A DNA stretch of 7,199 nucleotides from Simkania sp. (lineage in GTDB: Bacteria > Chlamydiota > Chlamydiia > Chlamydiales > Simkaniaceae): positions 1 to 7,199 of the forward strand of contig JANQJX010000130.1 of NCBI GenBank assembly GCA_028281425.1, read 5' to 3'. The notes below the pieces were generated by a model that did not search any database, was not told the origin of the DNA, and worked only from the letters and a program-made list of their open reading frames with translations. Below are positions 1 through 6,178 of the stretch, piece after piece; within the stretch, counting starts at the first letter, position 1, and each line of letters opens with the position of its first letter. The translations under genes and the position numbers were made by a program.

Positions 1-797
1 TTTGCTGCCTTGAAAATATTTAGGGCTGCCTCACCCATTTTTTTGCGCAAATGCGTATTTAAAATAGGACTTGGAGTTTCTTCAATGAGTTTTTGACGCC
101 GCCTTTGAATCGTACAATCCCTTTCTCCTAAATGAACATAGTTTCCATATTTATCAGAAAGTCCCTGAATTTCTATATGTCTGGGATTTAAAATCATTTT
201 TTCGAGATAAAGATCGGGATTGCCAAAAGAAACTTCAGCTTCACGCCGAGCAGCAGAAAAGAGAGATGCAAAATCTTGCACTCCATAGGAAACACGAATT
301 CCCTTACCTCCCCCTCCAGCTGCTGCTTTAATAAATATGGGAAACCCAATTTTTTGAGCCTCTTTTAAAGCAACATCGACATTTTCAACAATGCCATCCG
401 ACCCAGGAATAGTCGGACACCGCACTTTTTTTGCAATGGCCTTAGCCTTGGCTTTGTCCCCTAAAAGCGCAATGGTTTGAGGAGAAGGGCCAATAAAGGT
501 GATCCCACAACTCTCACAAATCGAAGCAAAATTAGCATTTTCACTTAAAAAACCATAACCAGGATGGATCGCATCAGCCCCTGTGATTTCACAAGCTGAA
601 AGAATGTGAGGAATCTTAAGATAAGATTCAGAAGCAGGGGCCTTTCCAATACAAATGGCCTCATCGGCATGTAATACATGGAGCGCTTCTGTATCTGCTT
701 TTGAATAAACAGCAACCGTCTCAAGTCCGAGATCATGACAAGCTCGGATAATACGAACAGCAATTTCTCCACGATTAGCAATAAGGACTTTTTTCAT
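1..797 (-). CDS. accC: Biotin carboxylase subunit of acetyl-CoA carboxylase, 3' end cut off by the window
   Basis: AccC carboxylates the biotin carried by AccB using ATP and bicarbonate, the first half-reaction of acetyl-CoA carboxylase in fatty-acid synthesis; it is cytosolic. The 265 visible codons start at the ATG at 797 (MKKVLIANRGEIAVRIIRAC), the typical family N-terminus. The N-terminal domain has HPGYGFLSENANF at about residues 78-90 and GDK at 113-115. The ATP-grasp part begins with the glycine-rich loop FIKAAAGGGGKGIRV (about 155-169) and continues through NPRHIEIQ (204-211) and ERDCTIQRRRQK (225-236). About 180 residues should lie outside the window, since the family is near 450 residues. 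The start is 2 bases after the accB stop with only a weak GAAG Shine-Dalgarno, so translation is probably coupled to accB. The frame is intact throughout. Identity is very secure; only the missing C-terminus cannot be judged. Confidence 0.97.
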   Translation of the reverse strand, partial: MKKVLIANRGEIAVRIIRACHDLGLETVAVYSKADTEALHVLHADEAICIGKAPASESYLKIPHILSACEITGADAIHPGYGFLSENANFASICESCGITFIGPSPQTIALLGDKAKAKAIAKKVRCPTIPGSDGIVENVDVALKEAQKIGFPIFIKAAAGGGGKGIRVSYGVQDFASLFSAARREAEVSFGNPDLYLEKMILNPRHIEIQGLSDKYGNYVHLGERDCTIQRRRQKLIEETPSPILNTHLRKKMGEAALNIFKAA

Positions 798-799
798 TC

Positions 800-1264
800 T
801 TATACTTCAATACAAAATAATTTTGTTCCAAACTCAACTGAGCAGCCATTCTCGACATAAACCTCAGTGATTTTTCCTTTTTTTCCCGCTTTAACTTCAT
901 TCATGACTTTCATCGCTTCAATGATACAAACAATGGTATCTTCGTTAACTCTATTCCCTTTTTTAACAAAAGGGGGATCATCTGGCGACGGCAAGGCATA
1001 AAATGTTCCAACCATTGGAGATGTGATATCAAAGTGATTTGTCTGTTTTTCCTCTTCTCTACATTCTTCCTTTGGTTTTTCTCTCTCTTGTTGGAATTCT
1101 CGTGCACTTTCTCGACCAATTTTTTTCTCTTGATACAAAATCTCAGATGTTTCGTTTTTCCTTTCTAATTCGACAAGAAACCCAGACTCTTCTTTCAAAC
1201 AAAGACGGGTTATTTTGTGCTTTTCCATCTTTTCTATAAGTTTTTCAATCGTCTCCAAATCCAC
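800..1264 (-). CDS. accB: Biotin carboxyl carrier protein of acetyl-CoA carboxylase
   Basis: AccB carries the biotin that shuttles CO2 between biotin carboxylase (AccC) and the carboxyltransferase (AccAD). The 154-residue length is normal. The C-terminal biotinyl domain (about 78-154) holds the biotinylation motif EAMKVM with Lys119 as the expected biotin attachment site, and the SPMVGTFYALPSPDDPPF stretch (82-99) that forms the protruding 'thumb' of AccB-type domains. The N-terminal helix DLETIEKLIEKMEKHKITRL is typical of the family. The linker at about 45-76 is rich in Glu, Lys, Arg and Gln, not in the more usual Ala and Pro. The start is GTG at 1264, because it gives the canonical N-terminus and has GGGAG nine bases upstream; the next in-frame ATG would remove the first helix. 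It lies 15 bases after efp and 2 bases before accC, clearly one operon. Confidence 0.96.
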   Translation of the reverse strand: MDLETIEKLIEKMEKHKITRLCLKEESGFLVELERKNETSEILYQEKKIGRESAREFQQEREKPKEECREEEKQTNHFDITSPMVGTFYALPSPDDPPFVKKGNRVNEDTIVCIIEAMKVMNEVKAGKKGKITEVYVENGCSVEFGTKLFCIEV

Positions 1265-1273
1265 TTGGCTTCT

Positions 1274-1278
1274 CTCCC
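1274..1278 (-). promoter_or_regulatory. Shine-Dalgarno for the GTG start of accB
   Basis: On the minus strand GGGAG (continuing into AGAAG) lies nine bases before the GTG at 1264. It fills the short efp-accB gap and is the main reason, with the conserved N-terminus, for accepting a GTG start. Confidence 0.75.
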
Positions 1279-1279
1279 G

Positions 1280-1837
1280 TTATATTCTTTGAACATATTC
1301 TCCAACATGTGTATCAACTTTAATGATATCACCCACTTCAATAAATAAAGGAACCTCTACTTTGGCCCCCGTTTCTAATAAAGCAACTTTAACCGCACTT
1401 GAAACAGCCACTTTTGATTCATTATCCTCTAATTTTGTAACCATCAATTCAAGAAACTGAGGCAATTCGATTGAAAAAACAGTCTCTCCATAAAACATGG
1501 CTTTGACTTGAATTCCCTCTTTGAGATAATTGACCTTATCCGCAACGACATTTTCTTTGACTAAAGTTTCTTTAAGTTCATCGATATCAAGAAACAAATA
1601 ATCTTTTTCTTCAAGATACAAGTATTCAAGCCGCCTCTCACTTAGAGCCACCTCCTGAACTGATTGGTCCAATTTAAAATTTTTCTCAATAATCTTATCA
1701 GAAATGAGATCTTTGAGTTTTGTTTTAATAAATGGGACCCCTTTTGGAACACTTACACGTACACTCATTTCAACACGATAAATTTTTCCATCGATCGAAA
1801 GGGTCATGCCAGGTGATATTTGATTACTCATTGTCAT
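1280..1837 (-). CDS. efp: Elongation factor P, divergent chlamydial-type paralogue
   Basis: EF-P enters the ribosomal E site and promotes peptide-bond formation at stalling polyproline motifs. The 185-residue protein has the usual three-barrel layout: KOW-like domain I (about 1-64), OB domain II (65-128, with FSIELPQFLELMV) and domain III, ending in the family hallmark VPLFIEVGDIIKVDTHVGEY (about 162-181). The domain I tip loop reads VPKGVPF; counting without gaps against E. coli EF-P from the shared V-E to the shared F places Lys32 where E. coli has the modified Lys34. The residues before it differ from the common PGKG tip, so the modification, if any, is unknown. Chlamydiae carry two EF-P genes, and the one next to accB is the divergent copy. 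Start ATG 1837 has AGG five bases upstream, overlapping the HAD stop; a second ATG at 1831 is possible. It lies 6 bases after the HAD gene. Confidence 0.94.
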   Translation of the reverse strand: MTMSNQISPGMTLSIDGKIYRVEMSVRVSVPKGVPFIKTKLKDLISDKIIEKNFKLDQSVQEVALSERRLEYLYLEEKDYLFLDIDELKETLVKENVVADKVNYLKEGIQVKAMFYGETVFSIELPQFLELMVTKLEDNESKVAVSSAVKVALLETGAKVEVPLFIEVGDIIKVDTHVGEYVQRI

Positions 1838-1843
1838 GTTAAC

Positions 1844-2527
1844 CTACGATTTTAAAGACCCAAGAATTTTCTTGAGTTGTCCTAGATCTAAAATGGTATA
1901 ATCGACATCTCTTTTTAATCCAGTATTACCTAACCCTCTTCCCCATTTCATTTGAACTGTTTTGCATCCAAGCTCCTTAGCTGGAGTGAGATCTGCTGTA
2001 ATTCGGTCTCCACAAACAATCACCTGAGAAGGAGAAAGAGAAAGATTTTTAATAAGAGATGTGTAAAAAAATTTTTTTCCTTTCTCCATGATTACTTTTT
2101 GACTAAAACAAAGAGAACTAAAAAATTTAGATGAAATATTTGCAAGCTGCATTTTAGTACGCTGAATCCTTTCTTCTCCTTTTGTCACAAGAGCAAGCCG
2201 ATAAGACTTAGAAAGCTCACTTAAAAGCTCGAAGGCCCCTTCTAAAGGATGAACGGGAAAAGAAAAAATAGGTTCTTTATAGATCTTATGTATTCCAATT
2301 TCCAAACATTTTTTAGGAGCACGATGAATCTCTAAAAATTCAGATAGGGCTTTATAAGAGTTTAAATGTTGACGATCGAGATGAAGCAATTGATGATACG
2401 CTCGATCAAAATTAGAAAAGGTAAGACCAAATTCTTTCATTGCCCAAAGAGCCTGTTTCAAAAGAGGAGGAATAATGGATCCTGAAGTATCAACTAAAGT
2501 ATCGTCTAAATCAAATATGATTAACAA
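1844..2527 (-). CDS. HAD-superfamily phosphatase-like hydrolase, TTG start
   Basis: This is a haloacid dehalogenase superfamily hydrolase, most likely a small-molecule phosphatase; the substrate cannot be told. Motif I is DLDDTLVDT with nucleophile Asp6 and acid/base Asp8. Motif II is Thr115 in LALVTKG. The motif III lysine is probably Lys148 or one of the neighbouring lysines 151-152. Motif IV is GDRITADLTPAK, with Asp174 and Asp179 for Mg2+. Residues 15-90 are a helical C1-type cap. The length of 227 residues is usual. An in-frame TGA two codons upstream forces the start to be the TTG at 2527, which is preceded by a strong AGGAG ten bases away; the gene overlaps the end of yvcK by 17 bases, so translation is likely coupled. 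A poly-A7T7 tract encodes KKFF near residue 151. The family is confident; a role related to yvcK or rpe would be inference only. Confidence 0.9.
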   Translation of the reverse strand: MLIIFDLDDTLVDTSGSIIPPLLKQALWAMKEFGLTFSNFDRAYHQLLHLDRQHLNSYKALSEFLEIHRAPKKCLEIGIHKIYKEPIFSFPVHPLEGAFELLSELSKSYRLALVTKGEERIQRTKMQLANISSKFFSSLCFSQKVIMEKGKKFFYTSLIKNLSLSPSQVIVCGDRITADLTPAKELGCKTVQMKWGRGLGNTGLKRDVDYTILDLGQLKKILGSLKS

Positions 2528-3476
2528 TTTTCATAAGCTCCTGAGTCACTTGTTGGGAATTATGACGAATTAAATTGCGTTCTAAAAAGAGATCCGACCG
2601 GGTTTTTTCTTCAATTTCACCAAGAAGTGGAGCTGAAATAATCCGGGAATCCGTCATATCATTTTCAACAAGATCTCCCTCGCTTTCATAACGTTTGATC
2701 AATTCAAGAGCAGGTTTTTGATGGTTAACAAGGATATAATTAAAAATATCTGCTCCAATAAAGGGAACCACCTCTTTTAAATAATGACTGACTTTAAAGC
2801 CTGTTGTCTGTCCTTTTCGATTCATCAAGTTACAGATAAATACTTTCTTTGCATGGGTCTCTTTCAATGCCTCAGAAATCCCCTCAACTAAAAGATTGGG
2901 AATAATCGACGTATGAATCCCTCCAGGTCCTAGGACAATTAAATCGGCACTTCTGATTTCATCTAAAGCACGCTTGTTTGCTTTAGCAAAAGGTTCTAAA
3001 TAAATCTTTTCATACCCCTGATCAATTTCTGAAGAGAGATAAACTTCTTTTTCTCCTTCCAAAACCTTTTGATTTTTTAAAATCATTTTGAGGCGTACCT
3101 GACGGGTTGTCACGGGAATGACTTTCCCACGAATATATAAAATACGCCCAACTTCTTCGACTGCTTTTTCAAAACTTCCCGTAACCTTTTCAAGCGTAGA
3201 AAGCAAAAGATTTCCAAAGCTATGTCCCCCTAACCCTCCATTTTCAAATCGGTAGTTCATCACATTGCGCATAAGACGAGATGAGTGAGAAAGAGCCACT
3301 AAACATTGACGTACATCCCCTGGAGGAAGCACTCCAAGTTCATCTCTTAAAACTCCCGTACTCCCCCCATCATCGGCCATAGAAACAATTGCTGAAAGAT
3401 CAAGGTCGTAATGCTTTAAACCATTTAAGACAGCAAAGTTGCCTGTTCCTCCTCCTATAACAACAATTTTTTTCAT
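2511..3476 (-). CDS. yvcK: YvcK/CofD-like protein (GlmR-type gluconeogenesis factor)
   Basis: This is a Rossmann-type protein of the YvcK/CofD family. In Bacillus, YvcK (GlmR) binds UDP-GlcNAc and adjusts carbon flow into cell-wall precursors; CofD relatives are transferases for coenzyme F420. Visible signatures, numbered from the ATG at 3476, are GGGTGN (8-13), ADDGGSTGVLR (34-44), PPGDVRQCLVALS (51-63), GGHSFGNLLLSTL (83-95), LGPGGIHTSIIPNLLVEGI (182-200) and NLMNRKGQTTGFKVS (216-230). The 321-residue length suits YvcK. The start is ATG 3476, which overlaps the rpe stop as ATGA and has AAAGGA eight bases upstream; a TTG at 3482 in frame is too close to that site. Its 3' end overlaps the HAD gene by 17 bases. 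I know of no yvcK at this place in Chlamydiaceae. A YvcK role is preferred over CofD because no F420 gene is nearby. Confidence 0.92.
   Translation of the reverse strand: MKKIVVIGGGTGNFAVLNGLKHYDLDLSAIVSMADDGGSTGVLRDELGVLPPGDVRQCLVALSHSSRLMRNVMNYRFENGGLGGHSFGNLLLSTLEKVTGSFEKAVEEVGRILYIRGKVIPVTTRQVRLKMILKNQKVLEGEKEVYLSSEIDQGYEKIYLEPFAKANKRALDEIRSADLIVLGPGGIHTSIIPNLLVEGISEALKETHAKKVFICNLMNRKGQTTGFKVSHYLKEVVPFIGADIFNYILVNHQKPALELIKRYESEGDLVENDMTDSRIISAPLLGEIEEKTRSDLFLERNLIRHNSQQVTQELMKIVNHI
2538..2543 (-). promoter_or_regulatory. Shine-Dalgarno for the TTG start of the HAD gene
   Basis: CAGGAG on the minus strand, inside the 3' end of yvcK, ends ten bases before the TTG at 2527. It decides the start: there is no ATG or GTG in this frame between the upstream TGA and the catalytic motif DLDDT. 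Confidence 0.75.
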
Positions 3477-4195
3477 GGACAAAGTCCTTTAAAAAATTTC
3501 ATCTTTTCTTTCATATTCCCCCCTTGAAAAAGATAGGTTCCAGAAACCAGTTGATTAGCTCCTGCTTTGACACAAAGAGGTGCTGTTTTTTCATCAATTC
3601 CCCCATCAACTTGAATATCAAAAGGAGGCAGCTTCATTTTAAGAGATGAACTTTCATATGACCTTTTTCCCCCTTGACAAATGTTGAATTTTTGGCAAAG
3701 CCCACGAACAAATTCAATTTTCTTTAAAACTTCAAATAAAAAGGATTGCCCCCCAAATCCAGGATGTACCGTCATTAAAAGAATTTTGTCACACTTATCG
3801 AGATATTTTGGAATCAATGACTCACTCGTATCAGGAGAAAAAGCAAGCCCTGCCTTTACATTTGCTCTTCTAATATAGTTTAATGTCTCTTCAACATTTT
3901 CTGTAGCTTCAATATGAAATGTAATGCAATCAGCACCATTTTCAACAAGCCTTTCAATGTATTCAAAGGGATGGTAAACCATAATATGAACATCTAAAAA
4001 AAGATCAGTTGCACGATTCACAGCAGCTAATGCTTTTGGACTCAAACTGAGATTAGGAACAAAATGACCATCCATAATGTCAAAGTGAATGGCATCAGCA
4101 CCAGAAGCTTCAATACGTTTAGCCTCATCTGACAAATAACCAAAATCGGCTGCAAAAAGGGAGGGAGCAATAAAAATCCGATCTGGATCAGCCAT
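3473..4195 (-). CDS. rpe: Ribulose-phosphate 3-epimerase
   Basis: Rpe interconverts ribulose 5-phosphate and xylulose 5-phosphate in the non-oxidative pentose phosphate pathway. From ATG 4195 the protein has 240 residues and a full TIM-barrel signature: APSLFAADF with Ser12, HFDIMDGHFVPN with His37, Asp39 and Met41, DVHIMV with His70, LLMTVHPGFGGQSF with Met141, VDGGID with catalytic Asp197, and the phosphate-binding GANQLVSGTYLF (212-223). All expected metal and acid/base residues are present. Unusual is an insertion of about 18 polar residues at roughly 172-190, just before the strand carrying Asp197. An in-frame TTG at 4210 would add five residues, but the ATG fits the family N-terminus better; neither has a strong Shine-Dalgarno. 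It is the first gene of the six-gene unit leading to accC, and its stop overlaps the yvcK start by 4 bases. Confidence 0.95.
   Translation of the reverse strand: MADPDRIFIAPSLFAADFGYLSDEAKRIEASGADAIHFDIMDGHFVPNLSLSPKALAAVNRATDLFLDVHIMVYHPFEYIERLVENGADCITFHIEATENVEETLNYIRRANVKAGLAFSPDTSESLIPKYLDKCDKILLMTVHPGFGGQSFLFEVLKKIEFVRGLCQKFNICQGGKRSYESSSLKMKLPPFDIQVDGGIDEKTAPLCVKAGANQLVSGTYLFQGGNMKEKMKFFKGLCP
3485..3490 (-). promoter_or_regulatory. Shine-Dalgarno for yvcK
   Basis: AAAGGA on the minus strand ends eight bases before the ATG at 3476 and lies inside the last codons of rpe. It favours the ATG over the upstream in-frame TTG at 3482, which would be only two bases from it. Confidence 0.75.
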
Positions 4196-4290
4196 GAAAA
4201 TTAAACTCAAACAACCATTTATTCCAATATAAAATAAAAGGGGCTTAAAAATCGATTTGTTTTAAATCTTATCACTCCTATTTCGCATCC
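4196..4290 (-). promoter_or_regulatory. Leader of the rpe-yvcK-HAD-efp-accBC unit, promoter location uncertain
   Basis: This short non-coding stretch between the small ORF and rpe is the only place, other than read-through from the lysC side, where an operon promoter could sit. It is very AT-rich. On the minus strand it has a TATATT hexamer in a TTTTATATTGG context as a possible -10, but only a poor -35 (TCGATT) 18 bases before it. A second possible extended -10, TGATAAGAT, lies further upstream near the small ORF stop. I see no convincing terminator hairpin with a T-run, so read-through from the upstream pair is possible. Confidence 0.3.
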
Positions 4291-4431
4291 CTACTCTGGG
4301 AAAAGAGAGACATGTTTTTTTGGCACCAATAAATTTTCTTGGATATCATCCAAGCTGACTACTTGTAGTGCTAGAATTTTCGCAGTTTCATTAGATGTTA
4401 GGCTATTTACAGCTTTTGGAATAGGGTCCAT
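4291..4431 (-). CDS. 46-codon ORF overlapping the end of the unknown gene, possibly its frameshifted C-terminus
   Basis: From ATG 4431 to TAG 4291 the minus strand encodes a 46-residue peptide beginning MDPIPKAVNS and ending KKHVSLFPE. It starts 29 bases inside the end of the 591-residue gene, in another frame, and fills most of the gap to rpe. The middle (NETAKILALQVVSLDDIQEN) looks like an ordinary soluble amphipathic helix. There is no clear Shine-Dalgarno, which argues against an independent gene. A change of one base in the four-C run at 4440-4443 would join it to the upstream frame, giving a continuous C-terminus of about 628 residues. It uses CTA for leucine three times, apparently more than the neighbouring genes. 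It may thus be a frameshifted tail, a small coupled gene or a chance ORF; I lean slightly to the frameshifted tail. Confidence 0.35.
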   Translation of the reverse strand: MDPIPKAVNSLTSNETAKILALQVVSLDDIQENLLVPKKHVSLFPE

Positions 4432-6178
4432 GAGAAATAGGGGCTAAGCCACATAGAAGATTTATTTTCTCTTTGATGCATCCTAAGAAAAGTTTCCCTT
4501 CATAGACAAGTTTAAAAAAAAGGGGAGAAGATGAAGCGCTTATTTGATCATATGAACAAAACAAAGCCTCTAATTTGGGAAAATTTCCTTTTTTAAAAAC
4601 GAGATACTCTGTTTGGTTTTTGCTGTATCTTAAATGTTTTTTTCTTTGCTCGATCACTTGGACAAGAAGCTCAAACAAAATTTTTAGGGCTTTTGGGTCA
4701 CTGACACTTCTTTTTTCAACAGGTTTGAGCGAGTGAAAAAACTGATCGAGAAGAAGAGAGTACTTCAAGGCCTTTTCTTTAAGCAATCGATGTAAACAGA
4801 CAAAGACCTCATTTTGTTTCAAAAGCATTCCCCCATTATAATCACGCACAGGTCCCCATACCTTTTCAAGCTGTTTTAAAATAAAAAGACGGGCTAAATA
4901 CAGATCAATTGATTGATCTTTACGCAAAAAGTCATAAAAAGGAAAAGCAACTTTAAACACAAGCGCCTCTTTCACATATTTTCTTCGAAGGAGTCCAATT
5001 TTTTTAATCTTTTCTATTTCAGGGTGTAATTCAGTTAATTTTGCAATTAATTCTTTTCCTTTTACACCCCCTGGAAGCAGAATGTGCGTTAAAATCACTG
5101 TAAAATAAATATGAGACTCTCCTTGGTGGTCAAAGGAGAAAATCACTTGAGGTAAATCTTTTGAAAATCGCAGCTCTTTGCCAAGTGTCACAATATGACG
5201 CATCACCTCTTCCTCATTGCGAGGCATGAAAAGAGAGTGTTGCAAGTGTTCGATTCGCTCCTTAAATGCAAAAGGTAATTCTCTTTTTAATCGCTCCTTT
5301 TGATTGGAATCGATTTCAAGATAAAAAAGGGAAAAACGATGTTTAACATCTCGATAATGATAGAGACTCTCTTCAAGGAAAGAAACCTTCGGAAGAACAC
5401 TATCAATTGCTTTCATAAGATGTTTTTCAGAAAACATTTCGTATTCTTTTAAAAAATTGAGTCCGATTAAAAGACCTAAAACTTCTTCCTTCCCAAGAGG
5501 AAGGTCCAAGTGTCTCTTCCAAATTTTGATCCAAAGATGACGCTTATGACTTCTTTTTTCACAAGCATTTATCATTGTTTTTCGAAGTAAATAAAACGCG
5601 CAAAGATTAGAACTCATTTGTCCAATCAAATGAAAACGAAAATATTCAGAATTCACCCTTGAAAAATAATGTTCAATAAAAGGGAAAAAATCAAAGTCAA
5701 AAAAAGAGGGAAAGCGATGCACAATATGGTCTACTCTTTTTTGGATATCCCCTCTTTTTTCTTCGATATTACGATGTTTCATTTCCAAAATCTGCCTCAT
5801 ATGATAAGGAGAACGGAGCCCCATTGAAAGTTTTTGCTCAACAAGTGTGATTTTCTTTTTCAACCTTAAAAACTCTAAATCACTTTTAAAATGTACACAA
5901 AGCTCAGAAATGAGATATTGATCATCGATTTTTTTCATAAAAAAGAAAAGAAGCCTTTTTGGAAAAGTATGGGATACAATCTCAGTTAAAAAAGTTCCAA
6001 TCCCAGGTTGATCGTGAGCTAAAAGGAAAAACGAAACAGCTTTATTCCCTCGATCAAAAGCTGAAGAAACAACGCATGGAACCCTCTTTTTTTCTTTATC
6101 TGAAAGAGCAGAAAAAACCCTTTCAACCATTTCTTCAGGAGCTGTTTTCCTTTTTGCTTTTGTTTTGACACCCCTCAT
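4403..6178 (-). CDS. Large hypothetical protein co-transcribed with the aspartate kinase
   Basis: I do not recognise this 591-residue protein. It is basic, has no signal peptide or membrane segment and looks soluble and mainly helical. Residues 1-30 are Lys-rich. Residues 46-118 could alternate strand-helix-strand-strand-helix, with AHDQPGIGTFLTEIV resembling the D-x-P-G turn of ACT domains; this is only a faint likeness. Residues 290-450 hold the most motif-like stretches: FMPRNEEEVMRHIVTL (317-332), KDLPQVIFSFD (340-350), IGLLRRKYVKEALVFKV (394-410), FLRKDQSIDLYLAR (417-430) and GPVRDYNGGMLLKQNE (442-457). The start ATG 6178 has AAGG seven bases upstream and overlaps the aspartate kinase by 44 bases; ATG 6130, four bases after the kinase stop, is an alternative with a poorer site. 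The C-terminus may be changed by a frameshift near 4440. It is certainly coding; function unknown. Confidence 0.85.
   Translation of the reverse strand: MRGVKTKAKRKTAPEEMVERVFSALSDKEKKRVPCVVSSAFDRGNKAVSFFLLAHDQPGIGTFLTEIVSHTFPKRLLFFFMKKIDDQYLISELCVHFKSDLEFLRLKKKITLVEQKLSMGLRSPYHMRQILEMKHRNIEEKRGDIQKRVDHIVHRFPSFFDFDFFPFIEHYFSRVNSEYFRFHLIGQMSSNLCAFYLLRKTMINACEKRSHKRHLWIKIWKRHLDLPLGKEEVLGLLIGLNFLKEYEMFSEKHLMKAIDSVLPKVSFLEESLYHYRDVKHRFSLFYLEIDSNQKERLKRELPFAFKERIEHLQHSLFMPRNEEEVMRHIVTLGKELRFSKDLPQVIFSFDHQGESHIYFTVILTHILLPGGVKGKELIAKLTELHPEIEKIKKIGLLRRKYVKEALVFKVAFPFYDFLRKDQSIDLYLARLFILKQLEKVWGPVRDYNGGMLLKQNEVFVCLHRLLKEKALKYSLLLDQFFHSLKPVEKRSVSDPKALKILFELLVQVIEQRKKHLRYSKNQTEYLVFKKGNFPKLEALFCSYDQISASSSPLFFKLVYEGKLFLGCIKEKINLLCGLAPISHGPYSKSCK

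Noticed and set aside
545..781. Minus-strand ORF inside accC
   Set aside because: It is an alternative frame of the well-conserved biotin carboxylase sequence and has no recognisable protein features.
910..1239. Two short ORFs, one on each strand, across accB
   Set aside because: Both are shadow frames of accB, whose biotinyl-lysine motif fixes the true frame.
1952..2134. Plus-strand 60-codon ORF in the HAD gene
   Set aside because: It is antisense to motif IV of the HAD gene and has a low-complexity Lys/Phe-rich product with no ribosome site.
3477..3482. TTG at 3482 as start of yvcK
   Set aside because: It would be only two bases from the Shine-Dalgarno, while ATG 3476 is at eight bases and gives the usual MKKIVVIGGG start.
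3681..3878. Plus-strand 65-codon ORF in rpe
   Set aside because: It is antisense to the conserved core of Rpe and has no independent support.
4338..4354. Perfect 7-bp inverted repeat with a 3-base loop as a terminator
   Set aside because: CTTGGAT/ATCCAAG has no T-run after it on either strand and lies within the 46-codon ORF, so it does not look like an intrinsic terminator.
5959..6168. Plus-strand 69-codon ORF in the unknown gene
   Set aside because: It is rich in Lys, Gln and Phe, as expected from the AT-rich complement; the minus frame of 591 codons is far better supported.
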